Positions 57,601 to 64,000 of a stretch of 64,000 nucleotides of DNA are shown here, piece by piece. The stretch comes from Moesziomyces globuligerus (lineage: Eukaryota; Basidiomycota; Ustilaginomycetes; Ustilaginales; Ustilaginaceae), in contig JARVLF010000006.1 in the NCBI GenBank assembly GCA_030849465.1, positions 1,426,001 through 1,490,000 of the forward strand, read 5' to 3'. The notes under the pieces were generated by a model. The model had not been told where the DNA came from, ran no database searches, and worked only from the letters and a program-made list of their open reading frames with translations. Numbering within the stretch: position 1 is the first letter of the stretch; each line of letters begins with the position of its first letter. The position numbers were made by a program, and so were the translations under genes.

Positions 57601-58550
57601 TAGTTGAGCGAGTCCCATCCGAGACGTGGGATGCCAGCTGCGTCTCCACCATTCTGCTGATCAAACATGTGAGGATCCCACTCGTCGAAGGAAAAGCCGA
57701 GGTCGGCCGTTCCGCGAGGGCGCGCAGGCGCGAGACCGTTGCGAGGCGAGTCGGCAAAGTCGGCGTAGCCGTTCGGCATGCCCGAAAGTGCCTGGATGGC
57801 AAAGTTGGTCTCGTTGTTGCCGCGACTTTGGAGGCCGTGGGGTCCATGTGCGGCGTTGCCGTTGTTTCCGTTCGCAGCCAGGCCGGCGGAACGCGAAAGC
57901 GAGTACTCGAGGCTGGCGAGCTGTTGCTGCTCCTGAAGAGCTCTGGTGGTGAGCGGCTGACCCGACTGCGGTGGACGGAAGGAGGCGTCCATCATGGAAT
58001 GCGTGGGAAGCATGTCGGCTTGTGGGTGGACCGAGAGGCCGGCGGCGTGCCCGTCGGTCGGATTCGGAAGCGTGCCGACCAGGGATGCGACTGCGTTGGG
58101 CGCTTCTGGTGGCGTGAGCTTGGACGAAGAAGCCTCGCCTATCGAATGGCGGGATGCGTTGCCGGGTGAAAAGGAAGGACCCGCGTCGGCATAGCCGATC
58201 ATGCCGTGAAGCGCGTCGTGCGGATTATGACGGCCACTGATGCCGTGCGCTGCATTGAGGATGGATGCCTGCGACGAAGTGCTGGGATGCAGGTTGGACG
58301 GAGACGAAGTGGACGAGCGCTTGATCCTTTTGGCCGAGATGGTCGCTGCGTCCTCGCTCGTGGCGTGTCCGCGCTTGTGCCGGGCGAGCACGTCGCTACG
58401 GCGAAAGGTCTTTTCACAGCCTGGAGCATCGCAGGTATAGATTCGGGGTGCCTCGTCGGCGCGGGACGATTGGTGCGTTGACTGGATGTGACGCTTGAGA
58501 TGCTCTGTGCGGGCATATGCCTTGCCGCAGTGGGTGCAAGTGAAGCGCAT
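54612..58550 (-). CDS. C2H2 zinc-finger/fungal-trans transcription regulator
   Basis: A 1312-residue nuclear regulator. Two C2H2 fingers sit at the extreme N-terminus: CTHCGKAYARTEHLKRHIQSTH (residues 5-26) and CDAPGCEKTFRRSDVLARHKRGH (about 41-63), followed by a basic KRIKR stretch. A fungal-specific transcription-factor domain (PF04082 type) covers about residues 540-850 (CSEIEILISLYFRKVHPYTPILHQASFD, then the RIGLLNMPNIR region). This layout is that of Adr1-like carbon-source regulators. Helix residues R14/H17/R20 in finger 1 and R/V/R in finger 2 predict a G-rich site of the form GnG-G(A/G)G. Its own upstream region contains two copies of CATGTGGGAGG in opposite orientation. No introns. 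Next to it lie the DenD-like enzyme and the MFS gene, likely targets. Confidence 0.9.
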   Translation of the reverse strand: MRFTCTHCGKAYARTEHLKRHIQSTHQSSRADEAPRIYTCDAPGCEKTFRRSDVLARHKRGHATSEDAATISAKRIKRSSTSSPSNLHPSTSSQASILNAAHGISGRHNPHDALHGMIGYADAGPSFSPGNASRHSIGEASSSKLTPPEAPNAVASLVGTLPNPTDGHAAGLSVHPQADMLPTHSMMDASFRPPQSGQPLTTRALQEQQQLASLEYSLSRSAGLAANGNNGNAAHGPHGLQSRGNNETNFAIQALSGMPNGYADFADSPRNGLAPARPRGTADLGFSFDEWDPHMFDQQNGGDAAGIPRLGWDSLNYKNLTGLDWIFDDGAASLTDASVFSGVLPSSFDEELAALDDFGPQPPDSLSRATEKIFERAQGPAGAADPFESLNLINLANTAIDQASGNNNVPPANVGRTARNPDDDGEWPQDYRPTRRQPPTLDISEYTLAVEMEDEAEDDNASRNVKTSEPYSEPVSSRHIPFVLIEEFAEDNVGGRRSSSRNSPTSKVVPTKPFRLTGKISEPTRQNLLEYLRHSCKHPWSVYSFNGDSDKFLTCSEIEILISLYFRKVHPYTPILHQASFDPESASPVLLLIMVTKGLVFYVSEMQARGARSASLARLQKRASILAPAFSELTRIGTMSAYEADQRGFQDISINQAWLLQQQFGIGAGNKRLFKLAERNRGGIMTAIRRIGLLNMPNIRLDTTDQPLDSIDDQMLERKWRTWVERESRIRLGWCVFLYDQLYSLYMDISPVLLYTEITSPFPCDEQLWNARSAREWYSRIPQHSQGVPKASFIDVLRKLLDPPRHEDIPLRLNRLEAYILAVTLYRIRWDTSKRSVLFGMEAFAHAEEVTLGENHVVDAASGTVAIDAAAANALQGLAEAAACATLSLTSTGSISRSSPVGSPPSLALSIDVQLLRLLSRMHFSGPPAFFDRLKDAGGRAGNARRADAVVELQRWVADPKNHVAMRQMLLASAQVYDLIRTSLDASTAKPDVMVLQSHVCIVGLFHAALIVWAYVKFGPKVRRSVPALDSNRRGGNSSETASALNGTGDEVIRASKPQLEALPYLSPATLRLVEESGFIDLIAAGSESSKSSDGFEDWQERASESTNGSNSLSAATSTSESSTISRVVEAWSLGAYRSTVDGKPRRWLAANSLVVRIAGIGELRTGGGKARSRDNTGSAQGAEARHNQPISRSSYDDDLRERISEDEGEKRGVDRAASTHEALPPRDGDALAARAAEGVQGPIPTVALQESQDVKTSRILIRFATLLRKLDWGLAASFRTILIHMARQEARSAEAVEGPRETNGESRPTAL

Positions 58551-58971
58551 CGTGACAGAAACAAGACGCTTGCCTGCGCGGTGCGGTAAGCTGCTGTGAC
58601 TACGCTTGGTCGTCGTGGATCGATGGAGGGCCGCTCTGGCCTATAACATGGTGCGAAGAGTAAGCTAGGGATTCCAAGCACGCTGCGGATGCGGATGCTG
58701 GCCGGAGGATTCCGTCGTGGTCGTTGAGGGGACAGAGGGCTGCTCAATGCGATGATGGCGGAGTCGGAAGGGCCGAGCATCTCATGTCTTCGGCCCGGAC
58801 CCAGGCGCGCACACGACTAGCTCGAGTCTGTGACTCAAATTACAAGGGAGCACAAATAAAATCCGCAGCGCAACGCTCTCGACGAGCAGCATGCCAACCA
58901 CGCGAGAGGTCTGCAAGCTGACATGTGTGAAAATATTAATAATGCGGGGCCTCGACGGTTCTGGCGCGGGG

Positions 58972-59010
58972 GCCTCCCGCTCCCAGCTGCATGTGGGAGG
59001 ATTGGGAGGC
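58972..59010. repeat. Imperfect palindrome centred on TGCATG
   Basis: The left arm GCCTCCCGCTCCCA pairs with the right arm TGGGAGGATTGGGAGGC across a short centre containing CTGCATG. The right arm includes CATGTGGGAGG. Confidence 0.75.
58990..59000 (+). promoter_or_regulatory. CATGTGGGAGG motif, copy 1
   Basis: An exact 11-mer, 440 bases upstream of the zinc-finger regulator start. Confidence 0.55.
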
Positions 59011-59069
59011 GGCGCATCCGAAAATATCGGTATGAAATCCCACACGTTCGGGCTGAACCCCGAGACCCT

Positions 59070-59080
59070 CCTCCCACATG
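59070..59080 (-). promoter_or_regulatory. CATGTGGGAGG motif, copy 2 (inverted)
   Basis: The exact reverse complement of copy 1 (CCTCCCACATG), 69 bases away, giving a convergent pair upstream of the regulator. Confidence 0.55.
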
Positions 59081-59555
59081 TGTCTTGGATCGCTCGATCC
59101 TCCCACCGGCCTCGGACCTTGCCGTGTGATGGACGATCTGAGTCGGGAGTGTGCATTCTCGATCCGAATTGGGTGCGCTGCCTTGACCAATGATGGAAGC
59201 CGACCGGTCCAAACCGCGGACATTTTCGGGCCGGGTCCGGGCATCGCTGAGGTCCTTTGACCACAAGCTTGGCCGCCAGCCTCTGAGCCTCTTTGAAAGC
59301 ATGACTCATGTGATTGTGACTTACGCTGTCGAAGCCAGAGGCGACTGTGATTTGGTGGAGTCGAGCCACGACAAGTAAAACGTTGCTATCAACGAGAACT
59401 AGAGCACTCTTGGGTTCTTGTGAGGCTCAATTGCACATAGCCCAACAATTCAAGCACACAGTACACCAATCACCTCGACCACGAATAGTATGAAAAATAT
59501 GCAAATTGCGACAACGAAAGGGTGAAGCTATAACTCAGGAAAGAGGGCGAAACGC

Positions 59556-60581
59556 TCAGCAGTGAGCCTCCATGTACTCCTTGATGGCACCGGTGAAGCC
59601 ATCCTGGTCGACGGTGAAGCCGAGGCCGAGCGCATACGAGTTGTCGAACTCGCGAGGCCAGCTCGAAACGATGCGCTGACATGTGTCGTCGTGCTCGTAC
59701 TTGATCAGGTTGACCGCCTCGTCGCCGCGCACCTCGCGGAGCGCATCGATGATCTCGCGGATGGAGACGGTGAAGCCGGGAAGCTGCACGGATCTCGACC
59801 AGCGGGTGATCTTGTCGGAGCTGTCCGTGATGATGTTCTTGGCGCGAGCCAGGTTCTCAAGGGTGGTCGTAGGCTTGGCAACCCACACCTCGAGCTTCTT
59901 GAGCACAGGGTCGTCGATGGACGAGCCGACGGGGCAGATGGCCTCGACGCCGTTGAGGGGCTCACGGACGATGCCCGAGACGAAAGCGGATGCGGCGCGG
60001 GAAGGAACACCGGGACGGGGAACGATGGTGGGGAGCTTGACCGAGAGACCATCGATGAAGCCGCGACGAGTGTACTCGGTGACGAGGTACTCGCCCATAA
60101 GCTTGGCCATTCCGTAGGCACCCTCGGGCTGGCAAGGAGTCGAGGGAAGGACGACGTGCGGGAGGGGACCACCGTAGGTGGCAACGGACGAGGTGAAGAC
60201 AAACTTGATGGGGCCGCCCTGCGAGTTGCGCGAGGCTCGGGCCTTCTCGAGGAGGGCGCGAGTGCTGTCGAGGTTGACCTTCATGCCCAGGTCCCAGTTC
60301 TCTTCGCTTCCGAGGCTCATGATACCGTGCATCGAGTAGATGACGTCGGGCTTGCCGAACTCGGTGTTGAAGAGCGCATCGAGACTAGCCTCCTCAGACA
60401 GGTCGGCCTTCTTGCAGATGACCTTGGCGGAGAGTCCCTTGGTAGGCTTGGGCTCGACGATATCGGCGAGGATAAAGTTGAACGAGGTCTGAGGCTCGCG
60501 CTCGACGATACGAGCGGGCAGAAGCGAACCGAGCCAGCCACCGGCGCCAGTGATGAGGACGGTCTGTTGTTGAATCGTCAT
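59556..60581 (-). CDS. DenD-like NAD-dependent epimerase/dehydrogenase (extended SDR)
   Basis: A 341-residue extended short-chain dehydrogenase. The NAD-binding glycine motif is TGAGGWLG (residues 11-18) and the catalytic Tyr-Lys pair is in YGMAKLMGEY (about 159). Segments such as SMHGIMSLGSEENWDLGMKVN, TSSVATYGGPLP and LPTIVPRPGVPSRAASAFVSGIVREPL match the D-erythronate dehydrogenase (DenD) group rather than UDP-sugar epimerases. Bacterial DenD oxidises D-erythronate at C2 in four-carbon acid sugar breakdown. The fungal homologues' substrate is unproven, so a sugar acid is an inference. It diverges from the MFS transporter across a 1.7 kb promoter with three CATGTGGGA motifs. No DenK or OtnI partner gene is visible in the window. 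Confidence 0.88.
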   Translation of the reverse strand: MTIQQQTVLITGAGGWLGSLLPARIVEREPQTSFNFILADIVEPKPTKGLSAKVICKKADLSEEASLDALFNTEFGKPDVIYSMHGIMSLGSEENWDLGMKVNLDSTRALLEKARASRNSQGGPIKFVFTSSVATYGGPLPHVVLPSTPCQPEGAYGMAKLMGEYLVTEYTRRGFIDGLSVKLPTIVPRPGVPSRAASAFVSGIVREPLNGVEAICPVGSSIDDPVLKKLEVWVAKPTTTLENLARAKNIITDSSDKITRWSRSVQLPGFTVSIREIIDALREVRGDEAVNLIKYEHDDTCQRIVSSWPREFDNSYALGLGFTVDQDGFTGAIKEYMEAHC

Positions 60582-60849
60582 GGTTTAAGCTTGTGTGTTG
60601 GTAAGCTTCCTGGGAGCAGTTTACGGCGATGAAGGGGAGATGGCATCGAGATCGATGAAGGCACAGGTTTTAAGTAGCTGACTCCAGCTCGCCCTTCACT
60701 GCAGCAAGACTACTTGGTCCACGCACCGTTTCGCCAGGGCGTCGCCAGAGCAGCGCCGAGAGCGGCTGAGAGCGGACGATCGAATTCGCGACCAGCGCGA
60801 GCTGGAGCCCCAGAGTGCATCACTTCAAAGTGGGATACGCGTGGGGTCG

Positions 60850-60860
60850 CATGTGGGAGG
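60850..60860 (+). promoter_or_regulatory. CATGTGGGAGG motif, copy 3
   Basis: Exact 11-mer, about 270 bases upstream of the DenD-like start. Confidence 0.55.
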
Positions 60861-61124
60861 CGTGGAGTTCAGGGATGGCCGGCAGAAAGGGCTCCACCGA
60901 TTCGACTCGAGCATCCCCGGTCACCTTCGGCCATTACTTTGCGCGACATCCGACATTGCCGGCCAAGCTCTTTGTGCCTCCCACTCGTCCAGGGATTGTG
61001 GCAGGGGCCACGCAAGATCCGGTGAGGTGGCTCTCGGTGGACGTGACGGAGCCGATTCGGGTAATTTTGCGGGCCTTGCGCGCGTCTCGGCTTTGGGATG
61101 CGGCTGGCGTGGATGCAGCTGCCG

Positions 61125-61136
61125 CCACATGTGGGA
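61125..61136 (+). promoter_or_regulatory. CATGTGGGA motif, copy 4 (within CCACATGTGG palindrome)
   Basis: CCACATGTGGGA: a 10-base palindrome containing the 9-base core, continuing as GAGAGAG. Confidence 0.5.
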
Positions 61137-61652
61137 GAGAGAGCTAGAGCATCTGGAGCCCCACTCCGGAGTTGAAAGCGCGGGTCGGTGGCGACTGGTA
61201 CGACAGCAACAACACTGTAGATCCACCGTCGAGGAATTCCGAGTCCGTCTGGCTGGATACTGTACTACCATTGGCAGCCCATCGGTTCCGGCATCGGACA
61301 CGGTCGCCTGGCACGAGCGAGGCGCCGCAACAGATGCTCTCATCACCGATCAAGCATGCAGCCGAGATGAGGTTGCCCTTCCCGACCTTGTCGCGTTCGA
61401 TTGCTGTCGAATCGCCGCAGCGTACGGCACTGAGTCTCTGCGAGGCCAAGACCGGTCAACCAGCTCTATCCCACTTTCCCGCCCATCCACCTGATCCACT
61501 GTCGTCCCGCGTCCGCGCCCACCCCCGCCAGCCTACCCCGCATCCGCAGCAGCCTGCGCACACCTGCACCGCACCGCGTGACCGCCTGTTACGTTCAGGG
61601 CCGACCTCTCAACCCTGGCGCATCGGGCTTCGCTTTGATTGGAGCAGCATTG

Positions 61653-61661
61653 CATGTGGGA
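61653..61661 (+). promoter_or_regulatory. CATGTGGGA motif, copy 5
   Basis: TGCATGTGGGATG: the 9-base core, 656 bases upstream of the MFS start; the last two bases of the 11-mer differ. Confidence 0.45.
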
Positions 61662-62308
61662 TGTCTGACTCCATTCGAAAGCCATCGTGCCGGTTGTATT
61701 CCCCGCATCTATTTCCCTGCTTTCGAATTCCGCATCTCCGCCCCCCACATCCCGGCAAATCCCTCACCTTGGACAGGCATCCGCGCCCTCGCCACATCTC
61801 CCACCACCACTTGCTCTGCTCTCTGGAGCTCTCCTTCCTTGCCTTACACAACTCGCATCCCTTGCGTTGCACACGACCGTCACACCCCACACGCAGCCCC
61901 TCCAGACTACCACTTCCGCCTCCTCCGCATCGTCGCATCCCCCGCTTTGCGCCACACGTCCAGGCACATTGTCGTCCCACTCGGCTTCCCCACATCTCAA
62001 CATTCAACTGCATCTACCGACGGGCGTCCCTGACACCGCACTTGTCTAGCACACGTGCATTCACCTGCACTTCCCAAGTCTTGGCCCCACGCGTGTACGA
62101 GCCCCCCGCTTGAATCATCGCACCCTCCCTCGTCCACATAAGTACTCCTGCTTTCTGTGTCCTTTGGCATCTCTATCCCATCGCAAGATCCCCGGCGACG
62201 CTACTCCATCCCTCCTCGCTCCCATCAGCATCCCCAATAGGCACAACCTTGCCACAACAACACAGCCACCCACGTTCCCGCTAGGTTGCAGACCTTTGTC
62301 CTCTGACC

Positions 62309-63817
62309 ATGGTTTCGGCTGCCGACAAGAACAACGCCGTCGCTCACGACACCTACGACGCTGCCATGCGCCCTCCATCGCTCGCCATCGACGATGCGAA
62401 CGCCACCGTCTCTATCGCTGAGGCCGAGGCCGAGGAGAAGGCACTCCTGCGCAAGATCGACAGGCGCCTCGTCCCTTGCGTCTGGCTCATGTACCTCTTC
62501 TCTTACCTCGACCGCAGCAACATCGGTAACGCCTACACTGGAGGCATGGGCAAGGACCTCAACATGAACTCGAACCACTACAGCGTCGTCCTCCTCGTCT
62601 TCTTCGCCACCTACGTCGCCTTCGAGGTGCCCAGTAACATGCTCCTGACCCGAGTCCGACCCAGTATCTACCTGCCCACGCTCATGTTCCTCTGGGGTGG
62701 TCTGTCCATCTGCTTCGCTGCCGCCAAGAACTGGCAGACCATTGCTGCCCTCCGTGTCGTCCTCGGTGCCCTCGAGGCCGGCTTTGCCCCAGGCGTGCTC
62801 TTCCTCCTCTCCAGTTGGTACAAGCGTGGCGAGCTCGCCCGACGATACGCTCTCTACTACTCTGCGGTCGCCATCTCGGGCATGTTCGGTGGTCTCATCG
62901 CCGGTGGCCTGCTGCAGAAGCTCGACGGTGCCCACGGCATTGCCGCCTGGAAGTGGCTCTTTATCATCGAGGGTGCCGCCACCTGCGGTGTCGCCGTCTG
63001 CTCCGTCTTCGTTCTCCCCGACTTCCCCACCACCACCAAGTGGCTCACTCCCCGCGAGAGGCATCTTGCCGCCAGGCGTCTCGCCCTCGACTCGGTCGGA
63101 AGCGCTCAGGGCGGTGACGAGGACATCTCCCACACCCAGGCTGCCAAGATGGCCTTCTGCGACTGGCGCACGTGGTGCTTCGTCGTGCTGTACATGCTCT
63201 CGACTGGTAGTCAGACGATCCAGTACTTTGTGCCCGAACTCGTCAAGTCGATGGGCTACACGGGCTTCCACGTTCAGTACATGACCGCGCCGATCTACGC
63301 CGTTGCGCTCGTGGCGATCCTCACCTTCTGCTTCTCGTCGGACTACCGCAAGGAGCGAGCGTTCCACTTTGCGGCCGCGTCGTCGATCGCCGTTGTTTCC
63401 TTCGCTTGCATGCTCGGTGTCCTGGACCACAAGGGCAGGTACGTGCTGCTCTGCTTCGGTGTCGCTGGTGTGTACGCTGCCTGCCCCTTGGTCAGCATCT
63501 GGGTGTCCAACGCCATCCCTCACCCGTCCGAGAAGCGAGCCGTCGTCCAGGCCTTCGTCAACGGCATGGGCAACTCGGCGAGCTTGTACGGCTCGTACCT
63601 CTTCAACAAGGGCGACAAGAACTACAACCGCAAGGGTTTCGGTGTCACCATGGCATTCATGCTCCTCGCCGTGTTCCTCTCGCTGGCCATCCGCTACTTC
63701 CTTGCCAAGTACCCTTACCCCGAGATCCAGTCGGTCCGCGAGAACGACTACGACTCGGCCAACGTCGTCGGCTCGTCTGGCAACGGCTCCCAGGACGACA
63801 TCAAGAACAAGGCCTAA
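62309..63817 (+). CDS. MFS transporter, anion:cation symporter (Dal5/Tna1-like)
   Basis: A 502-residue plasma-membrane transporter with about twelve helices. The N-terminal block KIDRRLVPCVWLMYLFSYLDRSNIGNA is the signature of the ACS family (allantoate, nicotinate, biotin/pantothenate and related carboxylate permeases). Further hallmarks are FATYVAFEVPSNMLLTRVRPS, WGGLSICFAAAKNW, RVVLGALEAGFAPGVLFLLSSWY and FVLPDFPTTTKWLTPRER before the central loop. Helix 7 onward starts at WRTWCFVVLYML. These carriers bring in organic anions with protons. Next to a DenD-like enzyme, a sugar-acid substrate is a reasonable guess. The start is the ATG at 62309 after a C/T-rich leader; no introns. Confidence 0.95.
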   Translation: MVSAADKNNAVAHDTYDAAMRPPSLAIDDANATVSIAEAEAEEKALLRKIDRRLVPCVWLMYLFSYLDRSNIGNAYTGGMGKDLNMNSNHYSVVLLVFFATYVAFEVPSNMLLTRVRPSIYLPTLMFLWGGLSICFAAAKNWQTIAALRVVLGALEAGFAPGVLFLLSSWYKRGELARRYALYYSAVAISGMFGGLIAGGLLQKLDGAHGIAAWKWLFIIEGAATCGVAVCSVFVLPDFPTTTKWLTPRERHLAARRLALDSVGSAQGGDEDISHTQAAKMAFCDWRTWCFVVLYMLSTGSQTIQYFVPELVKSMGYTGFHVQYMTAPIYAVALVAILTFCFSSDYRKERAFHFAAASSIAVVSFACMLGVLDHKGRYVLLCFGVAGVYAACPLVSIWVSNAIPHPSEKRAVVQAFVNGMGNSASLYGSYLFNKGDKNYNRKGFGVTMAFMLLAVFLSLAIRYFLAKYPYPEIQSVRENDYDSANVVGSSGNGSQDDIKNKA

Positions 63818-64000
63818 ATTGATATCATTCGGATGCCGGCAACAAGCATGCAAAGTGGCAGCTGTGGATTCGGAACCTCGCTGCACACGACATTGGATTC
63901 ACTTTCTTTGCTTCATCTTGACATGAATGGAATGTACTGTACTGTATACCTCGACCCACAGTTTGAGAGTGCGAGAATGCGGCGTGGATCAAGGTGCGTC

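Larger units (their letters stand above)
58551..59555. promoter_or_regulatory. Upstream region of the zinc-finger regulator gene
   Basis: 1005 non-coding bases between the regulator start and the stop of the DenD-like gene. It holds a G/C-rich palindrome (58972-59010) and two CATGTGGGAGG motifs in inverted orientation (58990-59000 and 59070-59080). GAAAATAT occurs twice, near 58929 and 59030. Confidence 0.6.
60582..62308. promoter_or_regulatory. Divergent promoter of the DenD-like and MFS genes
   Basis: 1.73 kb between two outward-reading starts. Contains CATGTGGGA motifs at 60850, 61128 and 61653. The final 700 bases before the MFS gene are strongly C/T-rich, as in fungal core promoters. 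Open frames in this interval are Pro/Arg/Ser-rich and lack domains. Confidence 0.6.

Noticed and set aside
61172..62113. A 313-codon plus-strand frame in the DenD/MFS promoter
   Set aside because: Pro/His/Ser/Arg-rich low-complexity translation of C/T-rich DNA, with no domain and no plausible start context.
62225..63886. A 553-codon minus-strand frame opposite the MFS gene
   Set aside because: An antisense artefact of strong third-position C bias; the sense frame is a clear transporter.
1..64000. tRNA genes, 5S rRNA, CRISPR arrays, insertion sequences and riboswitches
   Set aside because: I scanned the gaps for the tRNA B-box (GGTTCGANTCC) and for direct-repeat arrays and found none convincing. 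No transposase or reverse transcriptase gene is present. A tRNA with a weak B-box could have been missed.

Overview
The window looks like nuclear DNA of a basidiomycete fungus, most likely a smut or smut-related yeast (Ustilaginomycotina). The evidence is GC-rich protein genes, most of them intronless, a few short GT-AG introns, and eukaryote-only genes (DNA polymerase delta, eIF2alpha, CPSF73/Ysh1, Nop2, a U6 snRNA). The lineage is an inference from gene style and content, since no rRNA marker is present.

Layout. 0-13.8 kb: cytosolic arginyl-tRNA synthetase (+), a Tti2-like protein (-), mitochondrial ribosomal protein mL53 (+, one intron), CPSF73/Ysh1 endonuclease (-), a large TBC Rab-GAP (+) and an Ecm4/omega-class glutathione transferase (-). 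14-20 kb: neutral trehalase (-) and a five-exon carnitine acetyltransferase (-) whose ends suggest both mitochondrial and peroxisomal targeting. 20.97-21.10 kb: a divergent but foldable U6 snRNA gene. 21-29 kb: a PXA/PX sorting-nexin-like protein (-), eIF2alpha (-) and an F-box/ankyrin-like protein (+). 29.9-38.6 kb: an uncharacterised seven-TM protein (+), a Stealth-family (Xpt1-like) phosphotransferase (-), a 2.8 kb repeat-bearing non-coding stretch, and a cytochrome b5-acyl-CoA dehydrogenase fusion ending in ARL (+). 38.8-50.5 kb: Nop2 rRNA methyltransferase (-), a peroxisomal Pcs60-like ligase ending in AKL (+), DNA polymerase delta (-) and a Ste11-like HMG-box factor (+). 52-54.3 kb: two secreted proteins in tandem, a GH11 xylanase and a cysteine-rich effector candidate, each with a TATA box about 95 bp before its ATG. 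54.6-63.8 kb: a C2H2 zinc-finger/fungal-trans regulator (-), a DenD-like NAD-dependent epimerase/dehydrogenase (-) and an ACS-family MFS transporter (+).

Most genes are unlinked housekeeping functions. Two groupings look functional. The first is a peroxisomal/acetyl-CoA theme: three proteins with PTS1-type tails (PKL, ARL, AKL). The second, and the best candidate for an undescribed system, is the last 9 kb. There a regulator, an oxidoreductase and a transporter share a repeated motif (core CATGTGGGA, often CATGTGGGAGG) in the regulator's upstream region and in the divergent enzyme/transporter promoter. This resembles a self-contained nutrient-acquisition module with autoregulation.
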